Source: DATFMH01 sp035267045 (lineage in GTDB: Bacteria; Bacteroidota; Rhodothermia; Balneolales; DATFMH01). Taken from it: a stretch of DNA of 64,000 nucleotides. Shown here one piece after another: positions 35,160 to 44,259 of the stretch (position 1 is its first letter; the number at the start of each line of letters is the position of its first letter). The translations under genes and the position numbers were made by a program. The DNA lies in NCBI GenBank assembly GCA_035267045.1, contig DATFMH010000220.1:1-64000 (forward strand), in the 5' to 3' direction. The notes beneath the pieces are model-generated. The model was not told the origin of the DNA. It saw only the letters and a program-made list of their open reading frames with translations, and ran no database searches.

Positions 35160-36176
35160 ATGGATATATCTAAACGAAAAGCTGATCATGTTAATCTGAG
35201 TGTATCGGGTACCGTTAATTATGAAAAAAAGACGGGATTCGAGAGATATGATTTTATTCATAATGCTCTTCCCGAGGTTAATTTTGATGATATATCTACC
35301 GAAGCTACTCTTTTAGGCCGAACCTTTGCCTTTCCATTATTTATTTCTTCAATGACTGGAGGTTATTCCCGGGCGGGAGCCGTTAATGCCATCATTGCAG
35401 AATTTTGTGAAAAGGAAAACCTTCCATTTGGTGTTGGCAGTCAAAGAATATTATTCGAATCATCTGAAATCACCAATTCATTTTCGATTGTTCGCGAACG
35501 GGCTCCTCATGCTTTTATAGCTTCGAATATCGGTGGAAGTCAGTTAATCGGAGGTTTGAAATCTGAACAGGTAAATCTCATTATAGAAAGTATAAAGGCG
35601 GATGCCATCATAGTTCATCTTAATCCGTTACAGGAATTGATGCAACCCGAGGGAGACCGTTCATTTAAAGGTATTAAAGAGGGAATTAAACAATTGGTTC
35701 AGGATACGGATATACCGGTGATAGTTAAAGAAACCGGTGCTGGTATTTCGGGTGAAGTTGCGCAGGAATTAGTAGAGTTAGGGGTCAAAGTCATCGATGT
35801 TTCAGGCGCCGGTGGTACAAGCTGGTCGAAAGTTGAAAACACCCGTGATAATAATCAGTTACATAAGGTATCTTTCAATAATTGGGGAATTCCTACCGTC
35901 GAATGTATTTTGTCTCTTAGGAAACACAATAGAAACGATTATGAAGTAATCGCATCAGGGGGGATAAGGAATAGTTTTGATATGATAAAAGCATTGTGCC
36001 TGGGAGCTGATTTCACAGCAATGGCACAACCGATCATTAAAGCGGTTATCGAAGAAGGTATGGATGGATTGGATGAGTCATTGAGAGTCTTGAAGTATCA
36101 ATTTAAAACGGCTATGTGTTTATTGGGAGCCCGTACAATTGAAGAATTAGGGTATCATCAACTGAGAATGGTATAA
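35160..36176 (+). CDS. fni: Type 2 isopentenyl-diphosphate delta-isomerase
   Basis: The 338-residue protein is an FMN-dependent IDI-2. It begins with ISKRKADHVNLSV, has FPLFISSMTGGY, the substrate loop PFGVGSQR, HLNPLQELMQPEGDRSF and VIVKETGAGIS, then SGAGGTSW. It converts IPP to DMAPP. The next gene is a prenyl synthase that uses both, so the pair supplies isoprenoid chains for quinones and carotenoids. Confidence 0.96.
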   Translation: MDISKRKADHVNLSVSGTVNYEKKTGFERYDFIHNALPEVNFDDISTEATLLGRTFAFPLFISSMTGGYSRAGAVNAIIAEFCEKENLPFGVGSQRILFESSEITNSFSIVRERAPHAFIASNIGGSQLIGGLKSEQVNLIIESIKADAIIVHLNPLQELMQPEGDRSFKGIKEGIKQLVQDTDIPVIVKETGAGISGEVAQELVELGVKVIDVSGAGGTSWSKVENTRDNNQLHKVSFNNWGIPTVECILSLRKHNRNDYEVIASGGIRNSFDMIKALCLGADFTAMAQPIIKAVIEEGMDGLDESLRVLKYQFKTAMCLLGARTIEELGYHQLRMV

Positions 36177-36249
36177 TTTGCATTAAGGATTAATATCCAA
36201 CTCTAAATTGCTTATATTTTGCCTTTCTTAGAACAAAAAAATTATCGCA

Positions 36250-37239
36250 TTGTTAGATAACAAGAAATTATTTACGGAACTTATTGAAGAACGTCTCAGA
36301 AATGTTGATATACCTGATCAACCAAAGACGTTATATGATCCTATATTTTATACACTCAGTCTTGGTGGAAAACGGATAAGGCCCAATTTACTGCTTCTTA
36401 GTTGTGGTATGTGTGGCGGTGATCCAAATGAAGCATTGTCAGCCTCGGTTGCCATTGAATTACTTCATAATTTTACATTGATCCATGATGATATTATGGA
36501 TAAGGCCGATACTCGAAGAGGTGAAATTAGTGTATATAAAAAATGGAATTCACCGATAGCCATCCTTTCGGGTGATGCCATGTTCGCTCATGCGATTAAG
36601 CAATTAAATTATTACGGACATAGCAATAAGTTTGGGAAAGATCAGTTTATAAAATTATATGAGTTGTTTGTAGATGCTGTAATAACCGTATGTGAAGGTC
36701 AGGCGTTGGATCTGCAATTTGAGTCTGAGATAGATGTCAGTATAGATGAATATGTAACTATGATAACATCAAAAACAGCTGCCTTGATCAGTTGTTCCAT
36801 GCAAATGGGTGCCATTATAGCTGGTACGAGTGAAGAAAATGTCCAACTGGCTGGTAAGATAGGTAGTGAAGCCGGACTGGCTTTTCAGATTCAGGATGAC
36901 TTATTGGATGCTATTGGAGACCCTGAAATATTTGGCAAAAAGACCGGTGGTGATATTTACGAAGGAAAGAAAACGTATTTATCCATACTGGCTTTGAAAA
37001 AGGCGGATTCAAAGCAAAAAGCCTATTTAATTGAACATTTACAGAATAAGAATAAAGACGTCATAGTTGTAAAAGAAATCATTCAACTTTATAGAAAACT
37101 GGGCGTCATTGATGAAACCAAACAAACAATAGATTATCATTACCAAAAATCATTGCAATATCTACATAATTTTGGACATTCGGATTATCGTGACGATATT
37201 GCAAAACTTTTGAATTTGTTAACAAAAAGAGATCGATAA
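36250..37239 (+). CDS. Polyprenyl (geranylgeranyl/farnesyl-type) diphosphate synthase
   Basis: The 329-residue all-helical enzyme has GGKRIRP, the first Asp-rich motif LIHDDIMDKADTRRG and the second FQIQDDLLDAIGD, which bind the diphosphates through magnesium. Chain length cannot be fixed from sequence alone. The start appears to be TTG at 36250. It follows fni by 73 bp and precedes bamD by 24 bp. Confidence 0.93.
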   Translation: MLDNKKLFTELIEERLRNVDIPDQPKTLYDPIFYTLSLGGKRIRPNLLLLSCGMCGGDPNEALSASVAIELLHNFTLIHDDIMDKADTRRGEISVYKKWNSPIAILSGDAMFAHAIKQLNYYGHSNKFGKDQFIKLYELFVDAVITVCEGQALDLQFESEIDVSIDEYVTMITSKTAALISCSMQMGAIIAGTSEENVQLAGKIGSEAGLAFQIQDDLLDAIGDPEIFGKKTGGDIYEGKKTYLSILALKKADSKQKAYLIEHLQNKNKDVIVVKEIIQLYRKLGVIDETKQTIDYHYQKSLQYLHNFGHSDYRDDIAKLLNLLTKRDR

Positions 37240-37263
37240 AGAAGGGTTTAAGAAACAGATTAT

Positions 37264-38100
37264 ATGAAGAAGGGACTAAAATTTGCTCTCCGTACCGGGA
37301 TATTAATTGTTATTGTAATGTTTCAGGCTTGTGCCAACAAATACAATATCAAACGTGGCGATAGCCTGAAAGTGGCTTTTGACAAAGCTGTACATGTCTA
37401 TAAAGCGCATAAATATGATGAGGCCGCACAATCTTTTGAGACAGTATTATCACTCGGACGGGGAACAGGATATGCGAAAGAAGCTCAATACTATTTAGCT
37501 GAAAGCTATTTTAAAGATAAACAATATTTATTAGCCGCTTCCGAATACAAACGCTATAACACATTTTACCCCAAAGATCAGCGGCATCAGGAAGTACAGT
37601 ATAAAGAAGCTCTGTGCTATTATAAAATCAGTCCTGATTATAAACTGGATCAATCTAAAACGAGAAAATCTATTGAACTCTTTCAGCTTTTTATCTCTAA
37701 ATATCCCAATTCGAAATTAGCCGATCAGGCCGGTAAATATATAGATAAGATGAGGGATAAGCTTGCTCATAAAATGTTAGGTGCTGCTGATTTATATCAA
37801 CGCCTAAGAGACTATAAGGCAGCAGCATTATATTATGGCTTAACAATGGATAATTACCCCGAAACAAAATGGGCAGAAGTTGCTCTTGCCAATCAGATTC
37901 ACGCATATGTATTACTTGCTCAAAACAGCGTACCTTCTAAACAGGAAGAAAGGTTTAGTAAAGCGGTTGATTCCTATCAAAAGTATATGCAGCTATTTCC
38001 CAAAGGAAAGAATCGCAATATAGCCGAGAACAATTATAAAACGGCGAAAAAGGCCCTTAACGAATTAGCAAGTAGTAATAAGCGGGCCTCAAATGACTAA
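37264..38100 (+). CDS. bamD: Outer membrane protein assembly factor BamD
   Basis: The 278-residue lipoprotein has the lipobox MFQACANK near residue 21-23 and TPR-like repeats (AVHVYKAHKYDEAAQSF, AQYYLAESYFKDKQYLLAASEY), the BamD/YfiO layout. It acts on the periplasmic face of the outer membrane, with BamA, to insert barrels. The C-terminus is basic. It overlaps the nadD start by 8 bases. Confidence 0.93.
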   Translation: MKKGLKFALRTGILIVIVMFQACANKYNIKRGDSLKVAFDKAVHVYKAHKYDEAAQSFETVLSLGRGTGYAKEAQYYLAESYFKDKQYLLAASEYKRYNTFYPKDQRHQEVQYKEALCYYKISPDYKLDQSKTRKSIELFQLFISKYPNSKLADQAGKYIDKMRDKLAHKMLGAADLYQRLRDYKAAALYYGLTMDNYPETKWAEVALANQIHAYVLLAQNSVPSKQEERFSKAVDSYQKYMQLFPKGKNRNIAENNYKTAKKALNELASSNKRASND

Positions 38101-38677
38101 GAGGGTGGGAGTACTGGGTGGAACTTTCGATCCTGTACATAATGGTCACCTGACTATTGCCCTTGCTTTCATAAACAGTGGGTATATTGATGAATTATGG
38201 ATAATGCCCGCCCCCGATCCGCCTCATAAAAAAAATCAAAAAGTAACTCCTTATAAGATCAGGAAGGAGTTATTAACGATTGCCTTTCATGATATTCCCA
38301 ATATTCATATCAGTGATTTTGAGAATAATTTAGAGAAACCTTCCTATACACTTCGAACGATAAGGGCTTTAAAAAAAAGATATCCACAGTTACATTTTAT
38401 ACTATGTCTGGGCAGTGATAGTATCGTTCAGCTTGACACCTGGTATCATTATGAAGAGTTGATTAACGAAACAGAATTTCTAATTGCTCATCGCCCTGGT
38501 TATAACACTGGTGATTTGCCAAAATTCTTTCATAACAAATGTTCTTTTATTGAACATGAACCGATTGATATCTCTTCCTCCGGCTTAAAATATAAACTCA
38601 GAAAAGGAGAGCCGGTTGCGGGGTTGCTACCTGTTAATGTATTGAAACGCATAAGAGAACTTGATTTATATCAATAA
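38093..38677 (+). CDS. nadD: Nicotinate-nucleotide adenylyltransferase
   Basis: The 194-residue protein has the nucleotidyltransferase start VGVLGGTFDPVHNGH with its HxGH-like motif, MPAPDPPHKK, FILCLGSDSIVQLDTW, and the closing ISSSGLKYKLRKG. It adenylates nicotinate mononucleotide in NAD synthesis. It overlaps bamD by 8 bp and ends 6 bp from convergent tadA. Confidence 0.96.
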   Translation: MTKRVGVLGGTFDPVHNGHLTIALAFINSGYIDELWIMPAPDPPHKKNQKVTPYKIRKELLTIAFHDIPNIHISDFENNLEKPSYTLRTIRALKKRYPQLHFILCLGSDSIVQLDTWYHYEELINETEFLIAHRPGYNTGDLPKFFHNKCSFIEHEPIDISSSGLKYKLRKGEPVAGLLPVNVLKRIRELDLYQ

Positions 38678-38683
38678 ATCATT

Positions 38684-39175
38684 TTACTTACGCTTTCTTT
38701 GAAAATATTTTTTTAACAGGGCTTCTGATTCATTTTCCATAATTCCTTGAATAACTTCTATTTGGTGGTTCAGGCGTGTATCCTGTATTATATCGTAGAT
38801 GCTTCCGCATGCGCCCATTTTCGGATCGGTTGCACTGTATATAATGCGATCAAGTCGTGATAAAACAAGAGCTCCGGCACACATAGGGCAGGGTTCAAGT
38901 GTAACATATAATGAGCATCCTGAAAGTAATTTGGAATCAAGAGTCTGACAAGCGGCCGAGATGGCAAGTATTTCAGCATGAGCCGTCGGATCTTTTAAAC
39001 GTTCAACCTGGTTATAACCTTTACCTACGATGTGTCCATTATGAACAATAACAGCACCAACCGGTACTTCATCTTCCATAAATGCTTGCTCTGCCTCGAG
39101 TAAGGCTTGCTGCATGTAATGATGATGCTGCTTTGTAAAAAAAAATGTGTCGAATGTATCTATATTTGTGGTCAT
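38684..39175 (-). CDS. tadA: tRNA-specific adenosine deaminase
   Basis: From the ATG at 39175 the product has 163 residues, a normal TadA length. Zinc and catalytic motifs are THAEILAI (with the proton-shuttling Glu) and PCPMCAGAL. It converts A34 to inosine in tRNA-Arg(ACG). A TTG start at 39238 would add a 21-residue N-terminal tail with no resemblance to the family, so the ATG is preferred. It is divergent from apt with about 80 bp between. Confidence 0.94.
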   Translation of the reverse strand: MTTNIDTFDTFFFTKQHHHYMQQALLEAEQAFMEDEVPVGAVIVHNGHIVGKGYNQVERLKDPTAHAEILAISAACQTLDSKLLSGCSLYVTLEPCPMCAGALVLSRLDRIIYSATDPKMGACGSIYDIIQDTRLNHQIEVIQGIMENESEALLKKYFQRKRK

Positions 39176-39254
39176 TTGTAAATAGTATGGGTCAGTAGCT
39201 TTTATATAATCAACAATTTGTATATCATTTTTCACCAAATAGAATTTTTACTAT

Positions 39255-39797
39255 ATGAAAAAAGTCGAAAAACAGATCAAAGAATATATAAAGAAGAATA
39301 TTCGAAATATACCTGATTTCCCACAACCCGGAATTCAATTTAAGGACATTACACCCATTTTGAAAGATCCTGATGCTCTTGAATTGACTTCATGGCTGTT
39401 AGCACGCCCATTTGAAGATAAAAAAATAGATTTGGTAGTTGGCCTGGAGGCTCGAGGATTTTTATTTGGCACTAACCTTGCAATGAATTTAAATGCCGGA
39501 TTTGTACCAATTAGAAAACCAAATAAACTACCGGCCGAAACATTATCTATCTCTTATGATTTAGAGTATGGTATGGATTCACTGGAGATTCATAACGATT
39601 CCATATCGAAAGGGGATAAAGTTGTTATTCATGACGATCTAATTGCCACAGGAGGATCTGCGGTGGCTGCTTATGAGTTAATAAAGAAGCTCGGTGGTGA
39701 AGTTATTGGTTTTTCTTTTATTATAGGTCTCAAGGATTTAAGAGGTAAAAATAATTTACCAACGGATATACCTATAGATATTCTCATAGAATTATAA
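39255..39797 (+). CDS. apt: Adenine phosphoribosyltransferase
   Basis: The 180-residue enzyme has the start IPDFPQPGIQFKDITPIL, VGLEARGFLFG, FVPIRKPNKLPAET and the PRPP loop VVIHDDLIATGGSA, all typical of APRT. It salvages adenine to AMP. It reads away from tadA. The next gene begins 195 bp downstream. Confidence 0.97.
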   Translation: MKKVEKQIKEYIKKNIRNIPDFPQPGIQFKDITPILKDPDALELTSWLLARPFEDKKIDLVVGLEARGFLFGTNLAMNLNAGFVPIRKPNKLPAETLSISYDLEYGMDSLEIHNDSISKGDKVVIHDDLIATGGSAVAAYELIKKLGGEVIGFSFIIGLKDLRGKNNLPTDIPIDILIEL

Positions 39798-39916
39798 TGA
39801 TTTATAAATGTTTTTTTAAAAACAGAGGGATAAGGTGATAAAAACATGATCTTTGAAATTTTTAGTAATAATGATTAAATAACTTAAATTGTTTTGACTG
39901 ACTATTATATGGTTAG

Positions 39917-39923
39917 TAATTTG
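39917..39923 (+). promoter_or_regulatory. Possible promoter for the lipoprotein pair
   Basis: A TAATTTG (one base short of TAnnTTTG) lies 20 bp after a TTTTG at 39892-39896, which is good -33/-7 spacing. The ATG follows at 39993. The truncated -7 box keeps this tentative. Confidence 0.3.
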
Positions 39924-39992
39924 ATTCCAAATATTAATAAGCTTTACAATAAAAACAGGACTAACAATAAGTAATCATCTAACACTATTATT

Positions 39993-40472
39993 ATGAAGAA
40001 TAATGCGAGACTGAACCTTTTAGGAAAAATAATGACAGCAGCCATGCTGTTATTTGTCACGGCTTGTTCGAGTTCACTCGTTATAAAGAAAGTGGATTTC
40101 GCTCAACCCCTAGAATCCGTACTTACACCCAATAGTAAGGGCATTGTGCAAGACGCACGTATAGGTTTAAAATTTAATGTTATGCCTTTACAATATGCCG
40201 AAACTAAAGACACGACATCTGTTACAACACAAGATGTACGTCTTATTAGAGGGCATGCAGGATATTATTTTGTAACAGCACGAGGTTTTAATGATGTATT
40301 TGTTATGGAACCATCTGAGGGTACTTTAAAACTGAAGAAAAAAATCCATATAACTGACCAGGGCCTTCAAAATCCGGCTTTTAATCAGCGAACACCATAT
40401 GTCCAATTATTGGATGGATCTTCAGCTTCATATAACTTGACAAAAGATGGAATTAAAGGGAAAGAGAAATAA
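39993..40472 (+). CDS. Uncharacterised lipoprotein
   Basis: The 159-residue product has a lipoprotein signal, MLLFVTACSSS, with lipidated Cys near residue 25. The mature protein is predicted beta-rich, with DARIGLKFNVMPLQYAET, GHAGYYFVTARGFNDVF and a final basic tail. I do not recognise a family. It is the first of two genes; the second begins 3 bp after its stop and has a shared terminator, so they are probably a functional pair at the envelope. Confidence 0.8.
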   Translation: MKNNARLNLLGKIMTAAMLLFVTACSSSLVIKKVDFAQPLESVLTPNSKGIVQDARIGLKFNVMPLQYAETKDTTSVTTQDVRLIRGHAGYYFVTARGFNDVFVMEPSEGTLKLKKKIHITDQGLQNPAFNQRTPYVQLLDGSSASYNLTKDGIKGKEK

Positions 40473-40474
40473 TT

Positions 40475-41752
40475 ATGGATTTTAAAGTATTTAATAAAAC
40501 TAAACAGATTGCTGCGCTGCTGTTATTTTTAATGGTAAGTGTGTCTTTAACTATGCAAGCTGAGGCTCAGAATGCCCAGAATCAATCTGATTATAAAATT
40601 GTGCAATCTTATAAAAAAGATTATGCAAGTTTGAGCAAAATGGTCGATCAGGCAACGAGTGTATCAGAAATTGATTCTGTAATCACACAAATAAATAATC
40701 TGAGTAGCACATATTCATCTCATAAACAATTACTGGATAATGCACTTTATCCTGACACTTATGAAGCCCAACTGCAAAAATTGCAACAACAGGCACATAC
40801 TACCGAGTCACGTTTGACTGTAATGCAAAATCAAAGTCAAAAACTGGCCCAGTTAAATCAGCAGGTAGCCGATTATTCCAGTCAGCTTAAAAAGATGAAT
40901 TCCACGACAGATTCATTGAGCACCCTGATGAAAAAAACGTCGAGTAGTAATGCTCGTATGTCTCGTGTAATCCGTGAATACAGAGAAAGCATAAAAAAAC
41001 GTAACGATTTTATTTCTTCTGTAATTGATTCACTGTTTGTCACGTATAACAACCTGAAACTGCCTTCAGTAAAAAGTGAATCCGGTGCAAAAACACAAAT
41101 GGGAACCAATGGCAATGCACTGAAATTAATTCAGAATATTGCAGCTGAAAATTCATCATTCCTGGACGCTCATCCGACATTGTCTACAGACGAATATGTC
41201 AAGATGTACGCTGTACAGTCTGAATTTTCTAACATGTGGAACAAATTGGGTGATAAATTACTCGATATCTTTGCACCCGGTAAGCAACAGGAAGCACGTA
41301 AAAATGTTGAAAATGCTCTAAGCCAATGGCATAGCAAAGTTTCCAATTATACCTGGAAGGCTATCGGTGCAACTTTCAAAGAACAGAAAATTGATCTCGG
41401 AAAATTCAATGATGGCAAAAGCTTCAACAATAGCCTTACCGGTTATCTGGATAATGCTATCAAACGCAGCAGGCAACATGCCGATGATCAGGAATATCAA
41501 AAATTCCAGGACTTCTCAAAACTCTGGAATAATACCGTTAAAACGAAATGGGCTGATAATCTTGTTAAAGCCAATGTCATGACCTACGACGACATCGCTA
41601 ACGTAGATCAGAAGGTTAGTACATGGGGACAATTGGCCCAGCCGAAATCTTATGCTATGTTCATTTATCTCGGAATAGCTATTGTTATCATCATTATTCT
41701 TGCATTCATGTTATACAGGGCTAAATCAACACCTGATACCAGCAGGGAATAA
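40475..41752 (+). CDS. Secreted coiled-coil protein with C-terminal membrane anchor, unknown function
   Basis: The 425-residue product has a signal peptide (AALLLFLMVSVSLTMQA, site after AEAQ), then a long predicted coiled coil (about 40-200) rich in Gln, Ser and Thr (LQKLQQQAHTTESRLTVMQ). A globular part with Trp-rich helices follows, then a C-terminal TM helix, AMFIYLGIAIVIIIILAFML, and a short basic/acidic tail. It should be a periplasmic protein tethered in the inner membrane with its C-terminus inside. No family recognised. Its partner upstream is an outer-membrane-type lipoprotein, so the pair could span the periplasm. Confidence 0.75.
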   Translation: MDFKVFNKTKQIAALLLFLMVSVSLTMQAEAQNAQNQSDYKIVQSYKKDYASLSKMVDQATSVSEIDSVITQINNLSSTYSSHKQLLDNALYPDTYEAQLQKLQQQAHTTESRLTVMQNQSQKLAQLNQQVADYSSQLKKMNSTTDSLSTLMKKTSSSNARMSRVIREYRESIKKRNDFISSVIDSLFVTYNNLKLPSVKSESGAKTQMGTNGNALKLIQNIAAENSSFLDAHPTLSTDEYVKMYAVQSEFSNMWNKLGDKLLDIFAPGKQQEARKNVENALSQWHSKVSNYTWKAIGATFKEQKIDLGKFNDGKSFNNSLTGYLDNAIKRSRQHADDQEYQKFQDFSKLWNNTVKTKWADNLVKANVMTYDDIANVDQKVSTWGQLAQPKSYAMFIYLGIAIVIIIILAFMLYRAKSTPDTSRE

Positions 41753-41800
41753 ATATGAGATGAGAGTTATCTGATTACTATCAGATAGAATCTTAAATAA

Positions 41801-41833
41801 AAAGCCGGTTCCCAAAGGAACCGGCTTTTTTAT
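41801..41833 (+). terminator. Strong bidirectional terminator
   Basis: A perfect 12-bp stem, 41801-41812 with 41817-41828, has a CAAA loop. T-runs follow on the plus strand (ctttttta) and on the minus strand (ttttattta). It ends the coiled-coil gene and probably also the vWA gene converging from 41950. Confidence 0.9.
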
Positions 41834-41949
41834 TAGGTGTAATGGTTTTGATAAAAGGAGTCGCTTCGTAATGAAGGCATATCATCTATCTTACTTTCCT
41901 TATATCTCAATACATACATATTACGGGAAGTCTGAATTTGAATCGAATA

Positions 41950-44076
41950 TCAGGGAAGGGCAAGATATTTTCTGATTCCCCATTCAGATGTTAGTAACAA
42001 CAATACAACAATAAACCACCACGGGGATCTATATAAATAAAATCGCTTATCGATGCTTTTGATATCAGGATTGAGTACTCCTTTTTGCCTGATTGCTTCA
42101 CGAATACCGGATGCTTTGTTGAAAGGAAAATACTCACCGCCGGTAGATTTGCTAATGAGTTTCAGCATTGCATCATTTCTGGTGGTGTTTATAAATTCAG
42201 CACTTATACTTCCGACAGAAAATTGCCCTTTCTGAGTATCAATAGTAACAGTATTTTTCTGGGCCTCGGCTTCATATTGATATATTCCTTCAGGCAATTT
42301 GCCAAAATTCAAACGGTATTGACCGGAACCATGATTATTCATAGTATATGTTCGTTTCTCACCATTTTGATTGGTAAGGGTTACTTCAATACGTGCTTTA
42401 TCATCTGGATCCCCGCTCTCATTTTGTAATATACCCGTGAGAATAGCGTCTTCGGAGCCGCTAAAAACCTTATTGACGGGAGCTACTTTTAATAACCTCG
42501 TATCTGGAGAACTTGAAGTCCATTTAACCATATTATTGATTAAAGAAGTAATATAATCCCGTGTATTTCCATTTGGATCCTGATACCATTTGTAGAAATT
42601 ATAAAAATTTATCTCTGATGTTCTTTTATTTCCTATCGTTCTGACGGCCAGTAATGGAGTGTTGACAGGAGAATCATGATAAGTGGCGGTATAAAGAACT
42701 TTGGATCCAAGGGCAGGTTCCGCATTCCTCAATGGGGTTTTGATTTCAGGTAATTGATCATATTTTATTGCCGGAAGGTCAAGAATGGCGTGGTCTTTTT
42801 GATTTGGATCAATAGCCGGCCGTACTTCATATCCACGATTATTACGATGAAAGATAATAGGTACCTGCCCCTTTAATAATGTTGATAAGCCCTTTTGATC
42901 TGTTTGCGGCGTAGTCACAAACAGTGTCGGTTTGTCTTTAATCAAATTATATATTTTTTCTTTAAAAGCAGGTGACATTTTCTTGTTCGGGAAACCCTGT
43001 AATATGACAAGGTCCAGTGAATCAACTTGAGTAGGGATATTCCCGCCGATCATATTCTTCCCGCCTAACCAGGTTCTGTTATATAAATCGATACTCTTGT
43101 CGACTTCTAAAATGGACCTGATCGTTTTTACGTCCGGATGAATTTCAAATGCAAGATCGAGTATCTTAATTTTATTATTTAATACATCGAGATTAATAAC
43201 TTTCTTATTATTCTCCCCAGTCCATTCACCCTTCAATTCGGGTATATTAATTTCATACTGTTGAATGCCCGTCTTATCAGGTTTAATATTGAATTGCAGG
43301 GTATGAGATGATTTATCACCCGTTGTATGAATAACTTTTGAATCAATGATATTGTTATTGTGTAATAGTTCAACAGAGATATTTTTATTGGGATAACCAT
43401 CATTAAGAACAGTTACATGTACAGGAGTAATAGTATTTAAATAGGTCTTTTCATTTACCTGGATATTTTGCAATACAACATCATTCAAGTGCACTGTATC
43501 GCCCATTCCTATGGTAAATAACGGAGATTTGAGATGAGAAGCCTGATAAGTTGGATCTCTCCCGATAGTAAAAATCCCATCCGTTAATATTATTACAGCT
43601 TTGTAGGTCCTGTTGCTTTGACCAATTTTCTGAAAAGCATCGCTTAAATTTGTTTCACTCCCTGTCAATTTCAAACTATCAGGATTAATGGAGTAAATAT
43701 TTCGATCAAAACCCCAAATATCATAATGGACATCAGAGCTGTCATGTAAACCAAGCTCATTCAATACGTTCTTATAGCTATCTTTCCCATTATAATCTCC
43801 TTTATGGATACTCATGCTTTTTGAGTTATCCAATAATACAGCTATTGTGGGTTTTAATTTTTTTTCTGTACGCTTATTGAAAACCGGATTTAAGAGTAAA
43901 AGAATTAAAACAAAAAATACAAGGCTGCGCAGACTAATTAGAACATAACGAATCAGGCCGGATTTACTTTTAAGATCTTTATAAGACCACCAGGCAATAG
44001 CACTCATTATGATGAATAATATCAAGTAAATATAAAATGGTAATGATGAATGATATCCTTCAAAAATAGTATTCAA
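41950..44076 (-). CDS. von Willebrand factor A-domain membrane protein
   Basis: The 708-residue protein has two N-terminal TM helices (YIYLILFIIMSAIAWW and LRSLVFFVLILLLLNPVF). A vWA domain follows with an intact metal-binding site (Asp83, Ser85 and Ser87 in LLDNSKSMS, plus ILTDGIF near 170). A large extracytoplasmic portion of beta-sandwich type and a C-terminal TM (PWWFIVVLLLLTSEWG) complete it. The layout resembles the BatA/BatB-like vWA proteins that work with MoxR ATPases in the envelope, but is longer and has TMs at both ends. A MoxR gene is 1.2 kb upstream on the same strand. Confidence 0.82.
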   Translation of the reverse strand: MNTIFEGYHSSLPFYIYLILFIIMSAIAWWSYKDLKSKSGLIRYVLISLRSLVFFVLILLLLNPVFNKRTEKKLKPTIAVLLDNSKSMSIHKGDYNGKDSYKNVLNELGLHDSSDVHYDIWGFDRNIYSINPDSLKLTGSETNLSDAFQKIGQSNRTYKAVIILTDGIFTIGRDPTYQASHLKSPLFTIGMGDTVHLNDVVLQNIQVNEKTYLNTITPVHVTVLNDGYPNKNISVELLHNNNIIDSKVIHTTGDKSSHTLQFNIKPDKTGIQQYEINIPELKGEWTGENNKKVINLDVLNNKIKILDLAFEIHPDVKTIRSILEVDKSIDLYNRTWLGGKNMIGGNIPTQVDSLDLVILQGFPNKKMSPAFKEKIYNLIKDKPTLFVTTPQTDQKGLSTLLKGQVPIIFHRNNRGYEVRPAIDPNQKDHAILDLPAIKYDQLPEIKTPLRNAEPALGSKVLYTATYHDSPVNTPLLAVRTIGNKRTSEINFYNFYKWYQDPNGNTRDYITSLINNMVKWTSSSPDTRLLKVAPVNKVFSGSEDAILTGILQNESGDPDDKARIEVTLTNQNGEKRTYTMNNHGSGQYRLNFGKLPEGIYQYEAEAQKNTVTIDTQKGQFSVGSISAEFINTTRNDAMLKLISKSTGGEYFPFNKASGIREAIRQKGVLNPDIKSIDKRFYLYRSPWWFIVVLLLLTSEWGIRKYLALP

Positions 44077-44259
44077 TAGTAATCGCCGGAATTTTACGTA
44101 ATATGTTTGTTAAATGTCAGGATTATGCTGTTATTTTGTGCTTGAGCGATGCAAATACCCCAATTATATCCTGAATGAATAACATATGGGTATTTAATAA
44201 ATTAATAAAGATTCAATTAACCGATTTAAAATGATTATAAAAATAATCTATCCCGTAAA

